Assembly: GCA_947589155.1 (NCBI GenBank)
Contig: CANQBH010000018.1
Coordinates: 1 to 41,782, forward strand
Source of the DNA: an uncultured Lachnospiraceae bacterium
GTDB taxonomy: Bacteria; Bacillota; Clostridia; Lachnospirales; Lachnospiraceae
Direction of reading: 5' to 3'
Length of the DNA stretch: 41,782 bases
Numbering within the stretch: position 1 is the first letter of the stretch; each line of letters starts with the position of its first letter. Positions 8,230-16,819 of the stretch are shown here, piece by piece. A program made the translations under genes and the position numbers. The notes under the pieces were generated by a model. The model saw nothing but the letters and a program-made list of their open reading frames with translations, made no database searches and was not told where the DNA came from.

Positions 8230-9336
8230 CTAATTGTTATTGTTATTATTCTGGGGAAACAGTACATCAAGCCATTCTTTTGCAATTTTCTCAATTGGAA
8301 ACTCACTTCTCAATTTATATGCTTCCTTTCCAAGTGTTTCAGCAAAAAAAGGATCTGACAAAATTTTTTTAATGCCTTCACTCATCGCTTTCTCATCTCC
8401 AACCGGTACTAATATCCCATTGACACCATTTTTAATGATCATTCTGGCTCCACCGATCGGACAATCCGTCACAACAGATGGGATCCCCATTGCAAGCGCT
8501 TCAAGCATAGAATTCGATATCCCCTCATAATCAGAGGAAGATACATACACGGCACACTTGAGCATATCCTGATAAATATTATCTGAAAAACCAGGGAAAT
8601 CAACAAATTTGCTGACTCCAAGATGTTCTGACAATTTTTTTAGTTCATCTTCAAGCGCGCCCCGCCCATAGATTATGAGTTGATAGTCCGAAAAATCTTC
8701 ATGCAACAGGGCAAAAGCCCTGATAAGCATAGCGAAATTTTTTTGATGATCCAGCCTTCCTGCTGCTACTATTATTTTTTCTCTCTTTCCCTCATATCTC
8801 TTTGGAAGATTTGGGTTGATGGGATTTGGTATAATAACACCTTTTTTCTTCACTACCTCCGGAAAGTAATCTCTGGCATCAATTGTTTGGAAGACACATG
8901 CGTCCGCACGCCTAAATGACCAGTGTACAAGTTTTCTTACCATTCCATGTTTTGGAGGAGTAGAGTTGGGATCATTCCTTTCAGATAAAACAATGCGGTT
9001 TCTGGTAAACAACGATGCTATACCCACTACCCAAATTGCTTTTTTTACAAAGCATAACACCGGCGCATTGGCATGTTGTCGCATCGCTTGGACTAAGCAT
9101 TTTATATTCCTGACCATATTCATATATCTGTTTTTTCCTAATCTGGAGTCAATATATTCAACACCATCCGGCATATCATATCTATTGGAAAATTCATTTG
9201 GTCTCAATTGCACTACGATGATTTTATAGTCCGTTCTGGCCCATTCGCTGATCAGTTCAGCCGTTACCCTTTCAGCCCCTCCGTCAGTCAAATGTAATGT
9301 AACAAAAATAATTTCCCTCTGATTTTGCTTTTTCAC
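8230..9336 (-). CDS. Glycosyltransferase family 4
   Basis: A 368-residue GT-B glycosyltransferase, cytoplasmic, which adds one sugar of the repeat unit. The N-terminal domain has TLHLTDGGAERV. The C-terminal nucleotide-sugar domain has IIVAAGRLDHQKNFAMLIRA, the sugar-phosphate loop region SDNIYQDMLKCAVYVSSSDY and the E-x7-E motif in EGISNSMLEALAMGIPSVVT. The start is GTG at 9336, preceded by a GAGGTG/GAAGG region and 3 bases from the preceding gene's stop. The C-terminus ends in six Asn encoded by a short AAT/AAC repeat. Donor and acceptor sugars cannot be read from the sequence. Confidence 0.9.
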   Translation of the reverse strand: MKKQNQREIIFVTLHLTDGGAERVTAELISEWARTDYKIIVVQLRPNEFSNRYDMPDGVEYIDSRLGKNRYMNMVRNIKCLVQAMRQHANAPVLCFVKKAIWVVGIASLFTRNRIVLSERNDPNSTPPKHGMVRKLVHWSFRRADACVFQTIDARDYFPEVVKKKGVIIPNPINPNLPKRYEGKREKIIVAAGRLDHQKNFAMLIRAFALLHEDFSDYQLIIYGRGALEDELKKLSEHLGVSKFVDFPGFSDNIYQDMLKCAVYVSSSDYEGISNSMLEALAMGIPSVVTDCPIGGARMIIKNGVNGILVPVGDEKAMSEGIKKILSDPFFAETLGKEAYKLRSEFPIEKIAKEWLDVLFPQNNNNNN

Positions 9337-9339
9337 CTT

Positions 9340-10404
9340 CTAACACCTCATATATTTTTCTTTTAGAATATTAACCGTATGATAGAAACCGCATTCAGCA
9401 TCAAAAACTCCTTTCCACCCGAGTTTCAGCAGGTCCGCACTATCCAACGACGAATTGCTCATCGGATTAAACTCTTTTCGCTCCGACTCTGACGGAAACG
9501 CAGTCTTCAGGCTGACGCCTCCGGCTTTCGCCAAGATCTCCGCCATTTCTCGGATACTGAGGATGGAATCAGGATTTGAGATATTATAGGCGCGGATATT
9601 CTCACCGCGCAGCAACACCTTGATGATCGCCGTTGCACAGTCCAAGCAGTGGCAATAACTTCGCAGTTGGCTTCCGTCGCTTTTCATGACAATATCTTCT
9701 CCGCGCGCGGCGGCATACGCCCATGCGGAGGACACCCGTGTATCCTCGGCAGACGCAGTAGGGCCATAGATATGCCCCGGCCTCACAATGACCGATTCAA
9801 CGCCATATTCCGCATAATAACTTGCGCAAAGCGTTTCAGCCGCACGCTTTCCGACGGAATAAGAGTTGCGCGGATTCAAAAGATCGATATAGGAATAATC
9901 GTCTTCTTTATACGGCCTGCTGTCATTTTTCTGACCATAGACCTCGCTACTTGAAATATAAAGTAATCTCTTTGCAGCATTTTCTTTTGCATAATTCAGC
10001 AGAAAAGCAAGTCCATCAAAATTGCTCAACATGGTTTCTACCGGCTCTGCAACAATCGTTTTTGGTGAGGCATTGCTCGCGCCGTGGATAATATAATCAG
10101 CCTTAACACTGATTTTATTGCCACCTTTTGAAGCATCATATTTCACAAAACTGAAATAATCGCGGTCATAATATTCTCCAAAACGGTCTGACACCCTTTC
10201 CGGTTTTCTTCCCGCCGCAATGATTCCGATGGGAAGATCGTGCGTCTCGTTATAATAAATGAATATGTCCGCTACCGCTGAACAAATCAATCCCGTTGCT
10301 CCGGTGATCAGCACTGACTTCCCCGCAAGTTCAGGAAGTTCAGGCAATGTTTTTATGGCTGTTTTCACATCTCTCATCCATAATTCACTTGCATATATAC
10401 TCAT
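9340..10404 (-). CDS. NAD-dependent epimerase/dehydratase (extended SDR)
   Basis: A 354-residue extended short-chain dehydrogenase. It has the Rossmann motif VLITGATGLICSA near residue 31, a Ser-containing SSSEVYG strand, the catalytic NSYSVGKRAAE (Y-x3-K) and RPGHIYGP. It acts on a sugar nucleotide or a related phosphorylated sugar. The gene is followed in the cluster by a GT4 gene and preceded by a cytidylyltransferase and LicD. That trio often builds and transfers a CDP-activated polyol-phosphate, so this enzyme may make the polyol or sugar precursor (inference). An AGGAGTGA site precedes the ATG and overlaps the stop of the upstream gene. Confidence 0.8.
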   Translation of the reverse strand: MSIYASELWMRDVKTAIKTLPELPELAGKSVLITGATGLICSAVADIFIYYNETHDLPIGIIAAGRKPERVSDRFGEYYDRDYFSFVKYDASKGGNKISVKADYIIHGASNASPKTIVAEPVETMLSNFDGLAFLLNYAKENAAKRLLYISSSEVYGQKNDSRPYKEDDYSYIDLLNPRNSYSVGKRAAETLCASYYAEYGVESVIVRPGHIYGPTASAEDTRVSSAWAYAAARGEDIVMKSDGSQLRSYCHCLDCATAIIKVLLRGENIRAYNISNPDSILSIREMAEILAKAGGVSLKTAFPSESERKEFNPMSNSSLDSADLLKLGWKGVFDAECGFYHTVNILKEKYMRC

Positions 10405-10411
10405 ACAAACG

Positions 10412-11146
10412 TCACTCCTCAGATATTTTTAACCAATCCGAACGCTGTACCTGAAGCAGCGCCTTGAAAATATCTATATCTTCCACCGTGGTCAGTTTGA
10501 TGTTTTTCTCTGAACCTGCCGAAAAATAAACCTGCTCCCCCATTTCTATCATCAACGTACAGGACGCGATCGAATTGACGATTCCTTTTTTAAGAGCGCG
10601 CCTATGCAGATCACATATCTGTCCGAGATGGAATGCCTGCGGCGTTTGCGTGCGCTTTAATCTGTCGCGCGGATAACTTCCGGCTGACACAAATCCGTCT
10701 TCCGTCTGCATCATCGCCTCCGCACACGGAATCACCGTAATCGCATTGCCGTGCTTCTTTGCCACGCGGATATTGTCAGAAATGATCTCAGCAGAAACCA
10801 TTGGGCGGATCGCATCATGGATCAGCACAAGATCGTCAGGCGCAAAATGCTTTTCCAGTTCAAACACGCCGTTACGGATCGAAGCCTGTCCGTTTTCACC
10901 GCCGGAAATAACGTATTTTAATTTTGTAATATTAAACTGTTTTGCGTATGCCCAAAGAATCTGTTCCCATCCTTCCAGACAGACGACCGCAATCGCGTCG
11001 ATCTCCTTATGCTCCTGAAACGCCTCAAGAGTATAAATGATGACCGGACGCTCATTGATCGTCAGAAATTGCTTTGGAATGTCCTGCTGCATACGGTTTC
11101 CGGATCCTCCGGCGATTAAAAGTCCTATATTACGCATTACTTTCAT
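10412..11146 (-). CDS. IspD/TarI-family cytidylyltransferase
   Basis: A 244-residue CTP-dependent nucleotidyltransferase. It shows the nucleotide-binding GLLIAGGSGNRMQQDIPKQF, followed by DLVLIHDAIRPM and RTQTPQAFH, which are diagnostic of IspD/TarI enzymes. Because it sits beside LicD and an SDR in a capsule locus, ribitol-5-phosphate or a similar polyol-phosphate is a more likely substrate than methylerythritol phosphate. This is an inference. The start is 11146 or ATG 11137 (MRNIGLL); the ribosome site AGGGG suits the second slightly better. The gene is less AT-rich than the licD gene immediately before it. Confidence 0.85.
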   Translation of the reverse strand: MKVMRNIGLLIAGGSGNRMQQDIPKQFLTINERPVIIYTLEAFQEHKEIDAIAVVCLEGWEQILWAYAKQFNITKLKYVISGGENGQASIRNGVFELEKHFAPDDLVLIHDAIRPMVSAEIISDNIRVAKKHGNAITVIPCAEAMMQTEDGFVSAGSYPRDRLKRTQTPQAFHLGQICDLHRRALKKGIVNSIASCTLMIEMGEQVYFSAGSEKNIKLTTVEDIDIFKALLQVQRSDWLKISEE

Positions 11147-11154
11147 CCCCTATT

Positions 11155-11910
11155 TTATATGTGCCTAGGCACACGTTTTTCTTCTGGCGGGAGTTGCATA
11201 TAATCTCCATATAACTCTTGCAGATAACTGTCATACCCCTGAATGACCATATATTTTCTTCCTTCAAAATCTAAAAACACATAATCACTGATAATATCCT
11301 TATCAAATTGTAACTTTCCTATTTGTTCAAACCAGGTATTATATATATTAATTTTATTAAATTTTTTTCCCCATTGAGAAACTTGGCTATACCATCTCAA
11401 TTTAACTTCTTTTGAAAAGAATCTTCCCATCAGCCATGTGATAAAGAGCATACATTTATATAAAATGCCAAACCTTTCATATTGAGGTTTTTCTTTAAGC
11501 ATTCCCTGCAATATTCTAATAATCAATACTTTTAATTTAGCTGCAACATTACTCATTGGAACAGCATCAAAAACAAACAAGTCAATGCATCGTTCTTCAT
11601 GACTCTTTTCCGGATTATCGCTTCGTGTAATTCGTTTGACCCAAGAACTTCCTATTATTTCATAGCCATCCATACCATTTGCAGTAAATGAAGATAGAAA
11701 TTTGGTGTAATTTTTTCTATCAAACATTACATCCACATCATCATCCCATGGTATAAATCCTTTATGTCGTACAGCACCCAGAAGTGTGCCTCCAGAAAGA
11801 CTGTATTTGATATTATTATCCAAACAATACCGATGAAAATCATCCATCATGGGAAGATAATATTTATGCAGATCTTCCAGTTTTTGCTGTAATTCATTTT
11901 CTTTGTTCAC
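11155..11910 (-). CDS. LicD family phosphotransferase
   Basis: A 251-residue LicD/fukutin-family protein. The defining motif SLSGGTLLGAVRHKGFIPWD followed by DDVDVMFDR lies near residues 37-67, with a second acidic stretch ERCIDLFVFD. LicD proteins transfer phosphocholine or another CDP-linked phospho-alcohol onto a glycan, here presumably the product of the neighbouring cytidylyltransferase. The start is GTG at 11910 with GGAGATA upstream. The gene is notably AT-rich compared with the cytidylyltransferase after it, which suggests separate acquisition. Confidence 0.88.
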   Translation of the reverse strand: MNKENELQQKLEDLHKYYLPMMDDFHRYCLDNNIKYSLSGGTLLGAVRHKGFIPWDDDVDVMFDRKNYTKFLSSFTANGMDGYEIIGSSWVKRITRSDNPEKSHEERCIDLFVFDAVPMSNVAAKLKVLIIRILQGMLKEKPQYERFGILYKCMLFITWLMGRFFSKEVKLRWYSQVSQWGKKFNKINIYNTWFEQIGKLQFDKDIISDYVFLDFEGRKYMVIQGYDSYLQELYGDYMQLPPEEKRVPRHI

Positions 11911-11986
11911 TCTACTATCTCCATTAACCCAAAACTAATATTCATAACAAACGCACCTTGCTTCTCTCCAAGTGCATTCTCTGGTT

Positions 11987-13051
11987 TCAGTTTTTTACAC
12001 GGTATGCAGGGAAATATGAAGTTTCTCTAATCATCGCTATCTCCTCTTGCCTCATGTCAACCAACTTTTGATACATATCCATATCAAATATTTTCTTTCC
12101 GATATAAAATCTTTCTGTTTCCTTTTTATTAAAGGATTTCTTAAATGTCAGAAGGCTGTCTTCTTCAGAACCAACTCCGCCGCCAAGATAAAGTGTCTTG
12201 CATCCGTTTGCACATCCCCAAAGTGCCGCTTTATATAAAAGCAAATTTACAGGCGCAAGAGAATTATATTCCTTTAACGAACCGGATAAGTGATAGTTCA
12301 TTCTTCCGTTTGCTGCAAGCATAATAGAAGCAGCAATAACCGTTCCATCTGGAATTTGTGCATAAAACACTTGTGCATTTTCAGGGAGATCCATCAATAC
12401 ACTTTCATAAAACTCTCGTTCAAAATAGTAATAATCGACAGCATGATCCTTCTCCATTGTATGGTCATAGATTTTATGGAATACTTCGTAGATTTCCGGG
12501 CTCCTACTATGAAATATTCGTACATCACCTTTTTGTGACTTTCGTATTTTATTCCGATTTTGACTGATAAAATTCTCCCATATTGCTTCCGGTGATATCA
12601 AACTAATAGCAACAACCTCGCCCATTGGGATAACCTCATAGTATGAAGATGCTTCCTGATGATTTTTTATAAGCGGGTGAAATCGGACAAATTCACAAAC
12701 AATATGATACTTCCGACAATGCTCACAATATTTCTTAAAAAGCGAAGACGTATCTTTATTTTTCGGATTCTCAATAAGCCATCCTCCATAACCATATGGA
12801 GTTGAAAAATCAAAATATGTATTTTCCGGCAGGCGTTCTGCAAAATGTTCATCCCGTGCTATATCCCGTTTCATTACCACATTAATGCCTTTTACATCGC
12901 CATCCTCATAGTAAAACAGTACAGGAGTGCCATCGCCATGTAACTGAAACGCTTTCACATACCCGCTCAGGTAATACACATCATAATCTGAAAAAGAACG
13001 GACAATCTGATCCCATTTTTCACAGTCCTCAAGTGTATAGGTTTTTAACAT
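11987..13051 (-). CDS. FemAB-like / BioF2-like acyltransferase (GNAT-related)
   Basis: A 354-residue protein of the FemAB-like (CelD/BioF2, acetyltransferase-6) class, built of two GNAT-like halves. FSTPYGYGGWLIEN lies in the first half. NKIRKSQKGDVRIF, then AASIMLAANGRMNYHLSGS and LLYKAALWGCANGCKTLYLGGG, lie in the second, matching the order seen in the family. FemAB proteins pass an amino acid from aminoacyl-tRNA to an amino group. In this locus a role in decorating the glycan with an amino acid is plausible but unproven. The start ATG at 13051 follows GGGAGAG. Confidence 0.75.
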   Translation of the reverse strand: MLKTYTLEDCEKWDQIVRSFSDYDVYYLSGYVKAFQLHGDGTPVLFYYEDGDVKGINVVMKRDIARDEHFAERLPENTYFDFSTPYGYGGWLIENPKNKDTSSLFKKYCEHCRKYHIVCEFVRFHPLIKNHQEASSYYEVIPMGEVVAISLISPEAIWENFISQNRNKIRKSQKGDVRIFHSRSPEIYEVFHKIYDHTMEKDHAVDYYYFEREFYESVLMDLPENAQVFYAQIPDGTVIAASIMLAANGRMNYHLSGSLKEYNSLAPVNLLLYKAALWGCANGCKTLYLGGGVGSEEDSLLTFKKSFNKKETERFYIGKKIFDMDMYQKLVDMRQEEIAMIRETSYFPAYRVKN

Positions 13052-13212
13052 TTTCTTTCTCTCCCCGCTTTACTTTCTGATCAATCCATTTGATGTACGG
13101 TTTGATTTCCGCCTTGTCAGGGATTGATCTCGATTATTTTGAAAATTATTTTTATATCACCAAGTACAGTGACACGCGAAATATACCGCAAATCTTCTTC
13201 AAAACTTTCTTC

Positions 13213-13440
13213 CTAAGAAATGCAATTTCTACCATTTACCTGTGCTAGTCCAATCAACCCCGGCCTTACCTCATGACGTCTATGTTCTTTCACCATATAG
13301 AGTACGGAAGATACCTCACCAGCAACGGCCGCAGGCCAATGATCGCCATATCGCCTTTCAGGATGTTTAACAATTCCGGCAGTTCATCAAGACTGGTTGA
13401 GCGGAAAAATCTGCCGTAAGCGTTCATACGGGCGCTTGAA
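13213..13440 (-). pseudogene. Remnant of a sugar (phosphoglycosyl) transferase
   Basis: Between the FemAB-like gene and the PIG-L gene lie 448 bases without an intact gene. The minus strand encodes a degraded WcaJ/PglC-type transferase. One frame gives [20 protein letters not shown], continues [20 protein letters not shown] and ends in a stop. About 20 bases on, the next frame gives KEHRRHEVRPGLIGLAQVNG and RN before a stop at 13213. The catalytic LDELPE and the [11 protein letters not shown] segments are recognisable. A complete homologue (14137-14826) lies just upstream in transcription. The N-terminal membrane segment is missing. There is no homopolymer at the break, so this is true decay and not phase variation. 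Confidence 0.8.
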
Positions 13441-13499
13441 GCCGCAGATTATGCCGCCTCCCGAGATGTAAAGCAAACCGCATGAACAAGATCAGTTAA

Positions 13500-14168
13500 T
13501 CAATGTCTCCGTATTTCTCTGACAACAGCAAATGCTTCTGCCGCCTGCAGATTGACGGACACGCCTCTATATGTCGCTAGGGCTCTGATACCCTCAACGG
13601 ATCTGGCGTTCGGAAATTCTTCAACCTGTGATGTAAACATTTTCATCGCCTCCATTTTCTTTTCAAGGAACCCGCTGATATCGTTATAAACATTGGGAAT
13701 AAACTCATTGACAGTATTTGGCACGTCCCAGCCCGTTTCGGACAGCGTTTCATATGCAAGGATCCTTCGGGGAACATGTCTATACTTCGGTCTTAGCGCC
13801 ACCATCGCAGCGTCCACGACCATCTTATGATCCAACTGCATATCGCCGCGGTGCGGGATATAAACTTCATCCGGCGCGATTTCTTGGATCAGTCTGATAA
13901 ACGCTTCGTTCAACTCATAACGCGGAACCGTTTCGATCATGACGGCGGGAAAGTCCATAAAGATCGTTTCTTTCGCTCCCAGAAAGCGGTCTGCTTTCAC
14001 GCATTGCTCTCTGGTATGTTCAACACCTTCCGATGGAAAAAGCGGTTCGCAGCCTTTTGTCACGACGGCAACATAAACATCATCGCCTTGGAAAGCATAT
14101 TTTGCCATCGTTCCGCCCGCGCCCAATACTTCATCATCAGGATGCGGGGCTATCACCAATACTTTCAT
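13500..14168 (-). CDS. PIG-L family deacetylase
   Basis: A 222-residue LmbE/PIG-L zinc-dependent N-deacetylase. It has the signature VLVIAPHPDDEVLGAGGTMA at the N-terminus (zinc-binding His-x-Asp-Asp) and the second His motif IPHRGDMQLDHKMV. The start at 14168 is chosen because AGGAGAAG lies just upstream and the family begins at this motif; the open frame extends 36 codons further without support. It probably removes an acetyl group from an N-acetylated sugar in the nucleotide-linked or lipid-linked precursor. The first 32 bp overlap the phosphoglycosyl transferase gene. Note that the GNAT and acetyltransferase genes of the same operon could act in the opposite direction. Confidence 0.85.
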   Translation of the reverse strand: MKVLVIAPHPDDEVLGAGGTMAKYAFQGDDVYVAVVTKGCEPLFPSEGVEHTREQCVKADRFLGAKETIFMDFPAVMIETVPRYELNEAFIRLIQEIAPDEVYIPHRGDMQLDHKMVVDAAMVALRPKYRHVPRRILAYETLSETGWDVPNTVNEFIPNVYNDISGFLEKKMEAMKMFTSQVEEFPNARSVEGIRALATYRGVSVNLQAAEAFAVVREIRRH

Positions 14169-14826
14169 CTTTCTTCTCCTCTTTTGCATTATCAAACAGA
14201 TTGCGCCCGTTAAAGGCCGGACGCGTATCATTGATACGATATTCGGATCCTGCCAGCGCTTCCTTGGCGACGGCAAACATCATTCTGACGTCTACGCTAA
14301 AACTGCAATGCTCTATGTACCAGATATCGTTTTCAAACTGATCGTTCCATGTCCACGTCTTCACTGGTTTCAGCGGGACACATGCAAAGCCCGGACGAAC
14401 CTCATGCCGCATCCTATGCCGCTTTGTATAGCATGGCAGATAACGTACCAACAAAGGCCGCGGACCGATAATGCTCATTTTTCCAGCAAACACCAAAAAC
14501 AATTCCGGAAGTTCATCCAGTGAAAAACGCCGTATCAGTTTTCCAAAAGTCGTCAACCGCTGCTCTCCGGGAAGCAATTCTCCATTGTCATCTCTTGCGT
14601 CCGTCATAGATCGGAACTTATATAACTTGAATATTTCACCATGCAGCCCCACACGCTCCTGCGCGAAGAAAACCGGACGTCCGTGAAAGCATAATTCCAA
14701 TATCGACATCACCAAAAACAGGGGACTCAGTACGATGAGCGCCGCTCCGCTAAGCAGAATGTCCAACACTCTCTTGATTACAACCGTGTACAGTGTCCGC
14801 CGCACCTTCGGCATTTCTTCACCCAT
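14137..14826 (-). CDS. Phosphoglycosyl transferase (PglC/WcaJ small monotopic type)
   Basis: A 229-residue initiating sugar-phosphate transferase. An N-terminal hydrophobic re-entrant helix (residues 22-45) is followed by PVFFAQERVGLHGEIFKLYK, FRSMTD, the catalytic pair in SLDELPELF (D103-E104), then [13 protein letters not shown] and RHEVRPGF. It transfers the first sugar-1-phosphate from a UDP-sugar to undecaprenyl phosphate. The locus has a PglF-like dehydratase and a DegT aminotransferase, so a UDP-4-amino-4,6-dideoxy sugar derivative is the likely substrate (inference). The C-terminal tail is longer than in PglC. Its start lies 4 bases after the acyltransferase stop. The remnant at 13213-13440 suggests that one initiating transferase was replaced by another. 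Confidence 0.9.
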   Translation of the reverse strand: MGEEMPKVRRTLYTVVIKRVLDILLSGAALIVLSPLFLVMSILELCFHGRPVFFAQERVGLHGEIFKLYKFRSMTDARDDNGELLPGEQRLTTFGKLIRRFSLDELPELFLVFAGKMSIIGPRPLLVRYLPCYTKRHRMRHEVRPGFACVPLKPVKTWTWNDQFENDIWYIEHCSFSVDVRMMFAVAKEALAGSEYRINDTRPAFNGRNLFDNAKEEKKDESIGDSPAS

Positions 14827-14830
14827 CCTC

Positions 14831-15718
14831 TCACCTCGCCGGATTGCCCTTTACTATTGCGCCATCTTCTACATCCTTCACAACGACCGCTCCCATGCCG
14901 ACGATCGCTCTGTCGCCGATATGCTTGCCGTCGCGGATCGTACTGTTTCCGGAAATAAATGCCTGTTTTCCTGCTGACGAACTTCCAAACATAATGGTCT
15001 CACCCACTACAAACGTATCCTCGCCGAGGATGACATTGTGGGAGATAAACGAACTGTTGTCAATCTTCGCGCCCCGTCGGATCTTTGTATTGTCAATGGC
15101 TCCGCGCGCAATCACGGTCAATGCGCCGATCTGGACGTCGTCCTCGATCACTACGCCGCCAAACTGCGGCATCGTAAGCGCTTCTCCATTTTCATCACGG
15201 TCTGTGGACAGGCCGTCTGCGCCGATCACGGTATTTTCACGGATCACCACACGGTTTCCGATATGCACCTCTCCTATCAGTCTCGCACCGCTTCCGATGA
15301 AAACATCATCGCCTATCGTGACTTCACCGCCGATATAGGCTCCGGGGAAAATCGTACCGTTCCTGCCAATGACTGCGCCTTTAGCGATATAAGCACCGTT
15401 TTTTATCTCAAACTCTTCCGTTTTTGGAAGATAAGTGATGCCTTGCTCCGTATAAAACCGGCAGTACTGCCCATGCGGGTCGTCGCAGAGGTACAGCGCA
15501 TGACGCGCTTTGATCTCCGCCGGTACTTCTACCGTCTTTGGCCAGAACACCAGACAATCTTGGCATTGAAGCAGCGCGCCGGAGCGATTCATAAAGCACT
15601 CTGTGACAAACATCACCGCATGATCCTTAGGATGATCCAGCGACGCCGGCCTTGTTACCACATAGTCCCTGTTGCTTACATATTGACTTACATCTACCCT
15701 AAAAAACTCTTTTTCCAT
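14831..15718 (-). CDS. LpxD-like hexapeptide N-acyltransferase
   Basis: A 295-residue left-handed beta-helix acyltransferase clearly related to LpxD. It has a variable N-terminal domain (residues 1-105), then hexapeptide repeats (AVIGRNGTIFPGAYIGGEVT...). The LpxD-type core follows: ARGAIDNTKI, then AKIDNSSFISHNVILG, where H227 matches the catalytic His of the AHNVVIG motif in LpxD. LpxD takes acyl groups from acyl carrier protein to a UDP-aminosugar. The gene 37 bases upstream encodes a carrier protein, and the adenylation enzyme sits two genes up. I therefore infer acyl- or aminoacyl-ACP as donor and a UDP-4-amino-dideoxy sugar as acceptor. The ribosome site is weak (TAAGG). Confidence 0.85.
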   Translation of the reverse strand: MEKEFFRVDVSQYVSNRDYVVTRPASLDHPKDHAVMFVTECFMNRSGALLQCQDCLVFWPKTVEVPAEIKARHALYLCDDPHGQYCRFYTEQGITYLPKTEEFEIKNGAYIAKGAVIGRNGTIFPGAYIGGEVTIGDDVFIGSGARLIGEVHIGNRVVIRENTVIGADGLSTDRDENGEALTMPQFGGVVIEDDVQIGALTVIARGAIDNTKIRRGAKIDNSSFISHNVILGEDTFVVGETIMFGSSSAGKQAFISGNSTIRDGKHIGDRAIVGMGAVVVKDVEDGAIVKGNPAR

Positions 15719-15755
15719 TTCGCCTTACCCGATCTCTCAGTTGTTGACTGCAAAA

Positions 15756-15992
15756 TCACTTCTCGCGGAGTTTTTTTATCAACTCGACCATTGCGTCAAC
15801 AGAATTGAAATTCTCAGGTTCAAGATTCTCGATGTCGATCGAAACTCCGAATTTTTCTTCGATGACCTGCATGATCGAAATGATATCAAACGAATCTAAA
15901 ATACCTTCATCAATCAATTTTTTCTCTTTATCGAAGGCCACATCCGGTCGGACATCCTCAAGCAGAGTAAGCAATTCTTCCTTCATCATCAT
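15756..15992 (-). CDS. Acyl/peptidyl carrier protein
   Basis: A 78-residue acidic carrier protein. Motif GILDSFDIISIM contains Ser34 as the 4'-phosphopantetheine site, followed by the helix-III region VSIDIENLEPENFNSVDAMV. Its length and sequence suit DltC- and NRPS-type stand-alone carriers better than fatty-acid ACP. The start at 15992 has AAAGGAGA directly upstream, and its ATGA overlaps the GNAT stop. It probably carries the group activated by the adenylation enzyme (16806-18317) and presents it to the LpxD-like transferase. No phosphopantetheinyl transferase is in the window, so one must be supplied elsewhere. Confidence 0.88.
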   Translation of the reverse strand: MMMKEELLTLLEDVRPDVAFDKEKKLIDEGILDSFDIISIMQVIEEKFGVSIDIENLEPENFNSVDAMVELIKKLREK

Positions 15993-16819
15993 TCTCCTTT
16001 ATCTTCTTTGGGTAATAATACATATTCATTTGCTTTTCTATAATTGAATTGATAGCCAAACTTTTTATACATATCGATCGCCACGTTATTGTTCATATCG
16101 ACCCAATGCCAAAACGAACCGACTTCATTGATATATCTTGCGTGATACGCCTGCATCAAAGTTTTTCCAAAACCTTTCCCGCGGTGGGCTGAATCAACCA
16201 CCAGTTGTTTGATCGAAACTGCATTTCTTTCATTTCCGCAGATCAAAACCGCAGCAACCCCCCCGCTATTGCGTATAACAAAGGCTCTTTTTTCTTTAAT
16301 GGCGGCATTTAATTCTTCTTGCGATGGTAAAAAAGCAAAGAGCGGATCAAAGTATGCCTTCAACAAGGCGTCTATCTGCATGATGTCTTCCTGATTTGCA
16401 AATGTACATATTTCTTTATGTTCACTCTGACGCAATTTGATATGTTCAGACAAAGAAAACATCATTCCACTTTCTCTACCCAAGCGAAACCCCATCGACC
16501 GAATTATTTTTATCTGTAAAATTTGTTTTTCAGTTAGTTCCTTCGTATAAGGCATTTCAATAACGACCGGTCTATCAAAATCTAATCTCTTATTATTTTC
16601 ATGTCCGCCCAAGTAATAGTAACAGCGATAGAAACCATCCTGACGATCAAGAATCAGCAGGCCGTTATTTAATTGTAAATAATACAACTCGCGCCTAATA
16701 ATTTTCTGACGAATATTTTCTGCCAACAACACACAGTTGGTAAGACGCGCTCCATTGTCTTTTGTCAAATTTATGATGTGTTTATATTGATCCAGTGAAA
16801 GAAACTCATCCATCGACAT
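15989..16819 (-). CDS. GNAT family N-acyltransferase (tract ON)
   Basis: A 276-residue protein with a C-terminal GNAT domain (about residues 140-265). The acetyl-CoA pyrophosphate loop is AHRGKGFGKTLM, preceded by the beta-4 strand VSIKQLVVDS and followed by VDMNNNVAIDMYKKFGYQ. The N-terminal half resembles a second degenerate GNAT domain. It lies between the adenylation and carrier-protein genes with overlaps on both sides (14 bp and 4 bp). It may therefore acylate the carrier-bound amino acid or the sugar (inference). A G7 tract encodes S185-G186-G187 in RNSGGVAAV, just before the acetyl-CoA binding core. One slip would remove the core, so the whole acylation pathway would be altered by this switch. 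Confidence 0.8.
   Translation of the reverse strand: MSMDEFLSLDQYKHIINLTKDNGARLTNCVLLAENIRQKIIRRELYYLQLNNGLLILDRQDGFYRCYYYLGGHENNKRLDFDRPVVIEMPYTKELTEKQILQIKIIRSMGFRLGRESGMMFSLSEHIKLRQSEHKEICTFANQEDIMQIDALLKAYFDPLFAFLPSQEELNAAIKEKRAFVIRNSGGVAAVLICGNERNAVSIKQLVVDSAHRGKGFGKTLMQAYHARYINEVGSFWHWVDMNNNVAIDMYKKFGYQFNYRKANEYVLLPKEDKGE
16258..16264 (-). repeat. Poly-G tract G7 in GNAT gene (ON length)
   Basis: Seven C on the plus strand. The coding strand reads AAT AGC GGG GGG GTT GCT, giving N-S-G-G-V-A at residues 184-189. The gene is in frame at this length. Confidence 0.9.

Noticed and set aside
8230..8260. The Asn repeat at the end of the GT4 gene as a phase switch
   Set aside because: The repeat unit is three bases and lies in the last six codons, so changes would only add or remove Asn residues.
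13213..13440. Phase variation as the cause of the broken sugar transferase
   Set aside because: There is no homopolymer at the break, the N-terminal part is absent, and a complete copy is nearby. This is decay.
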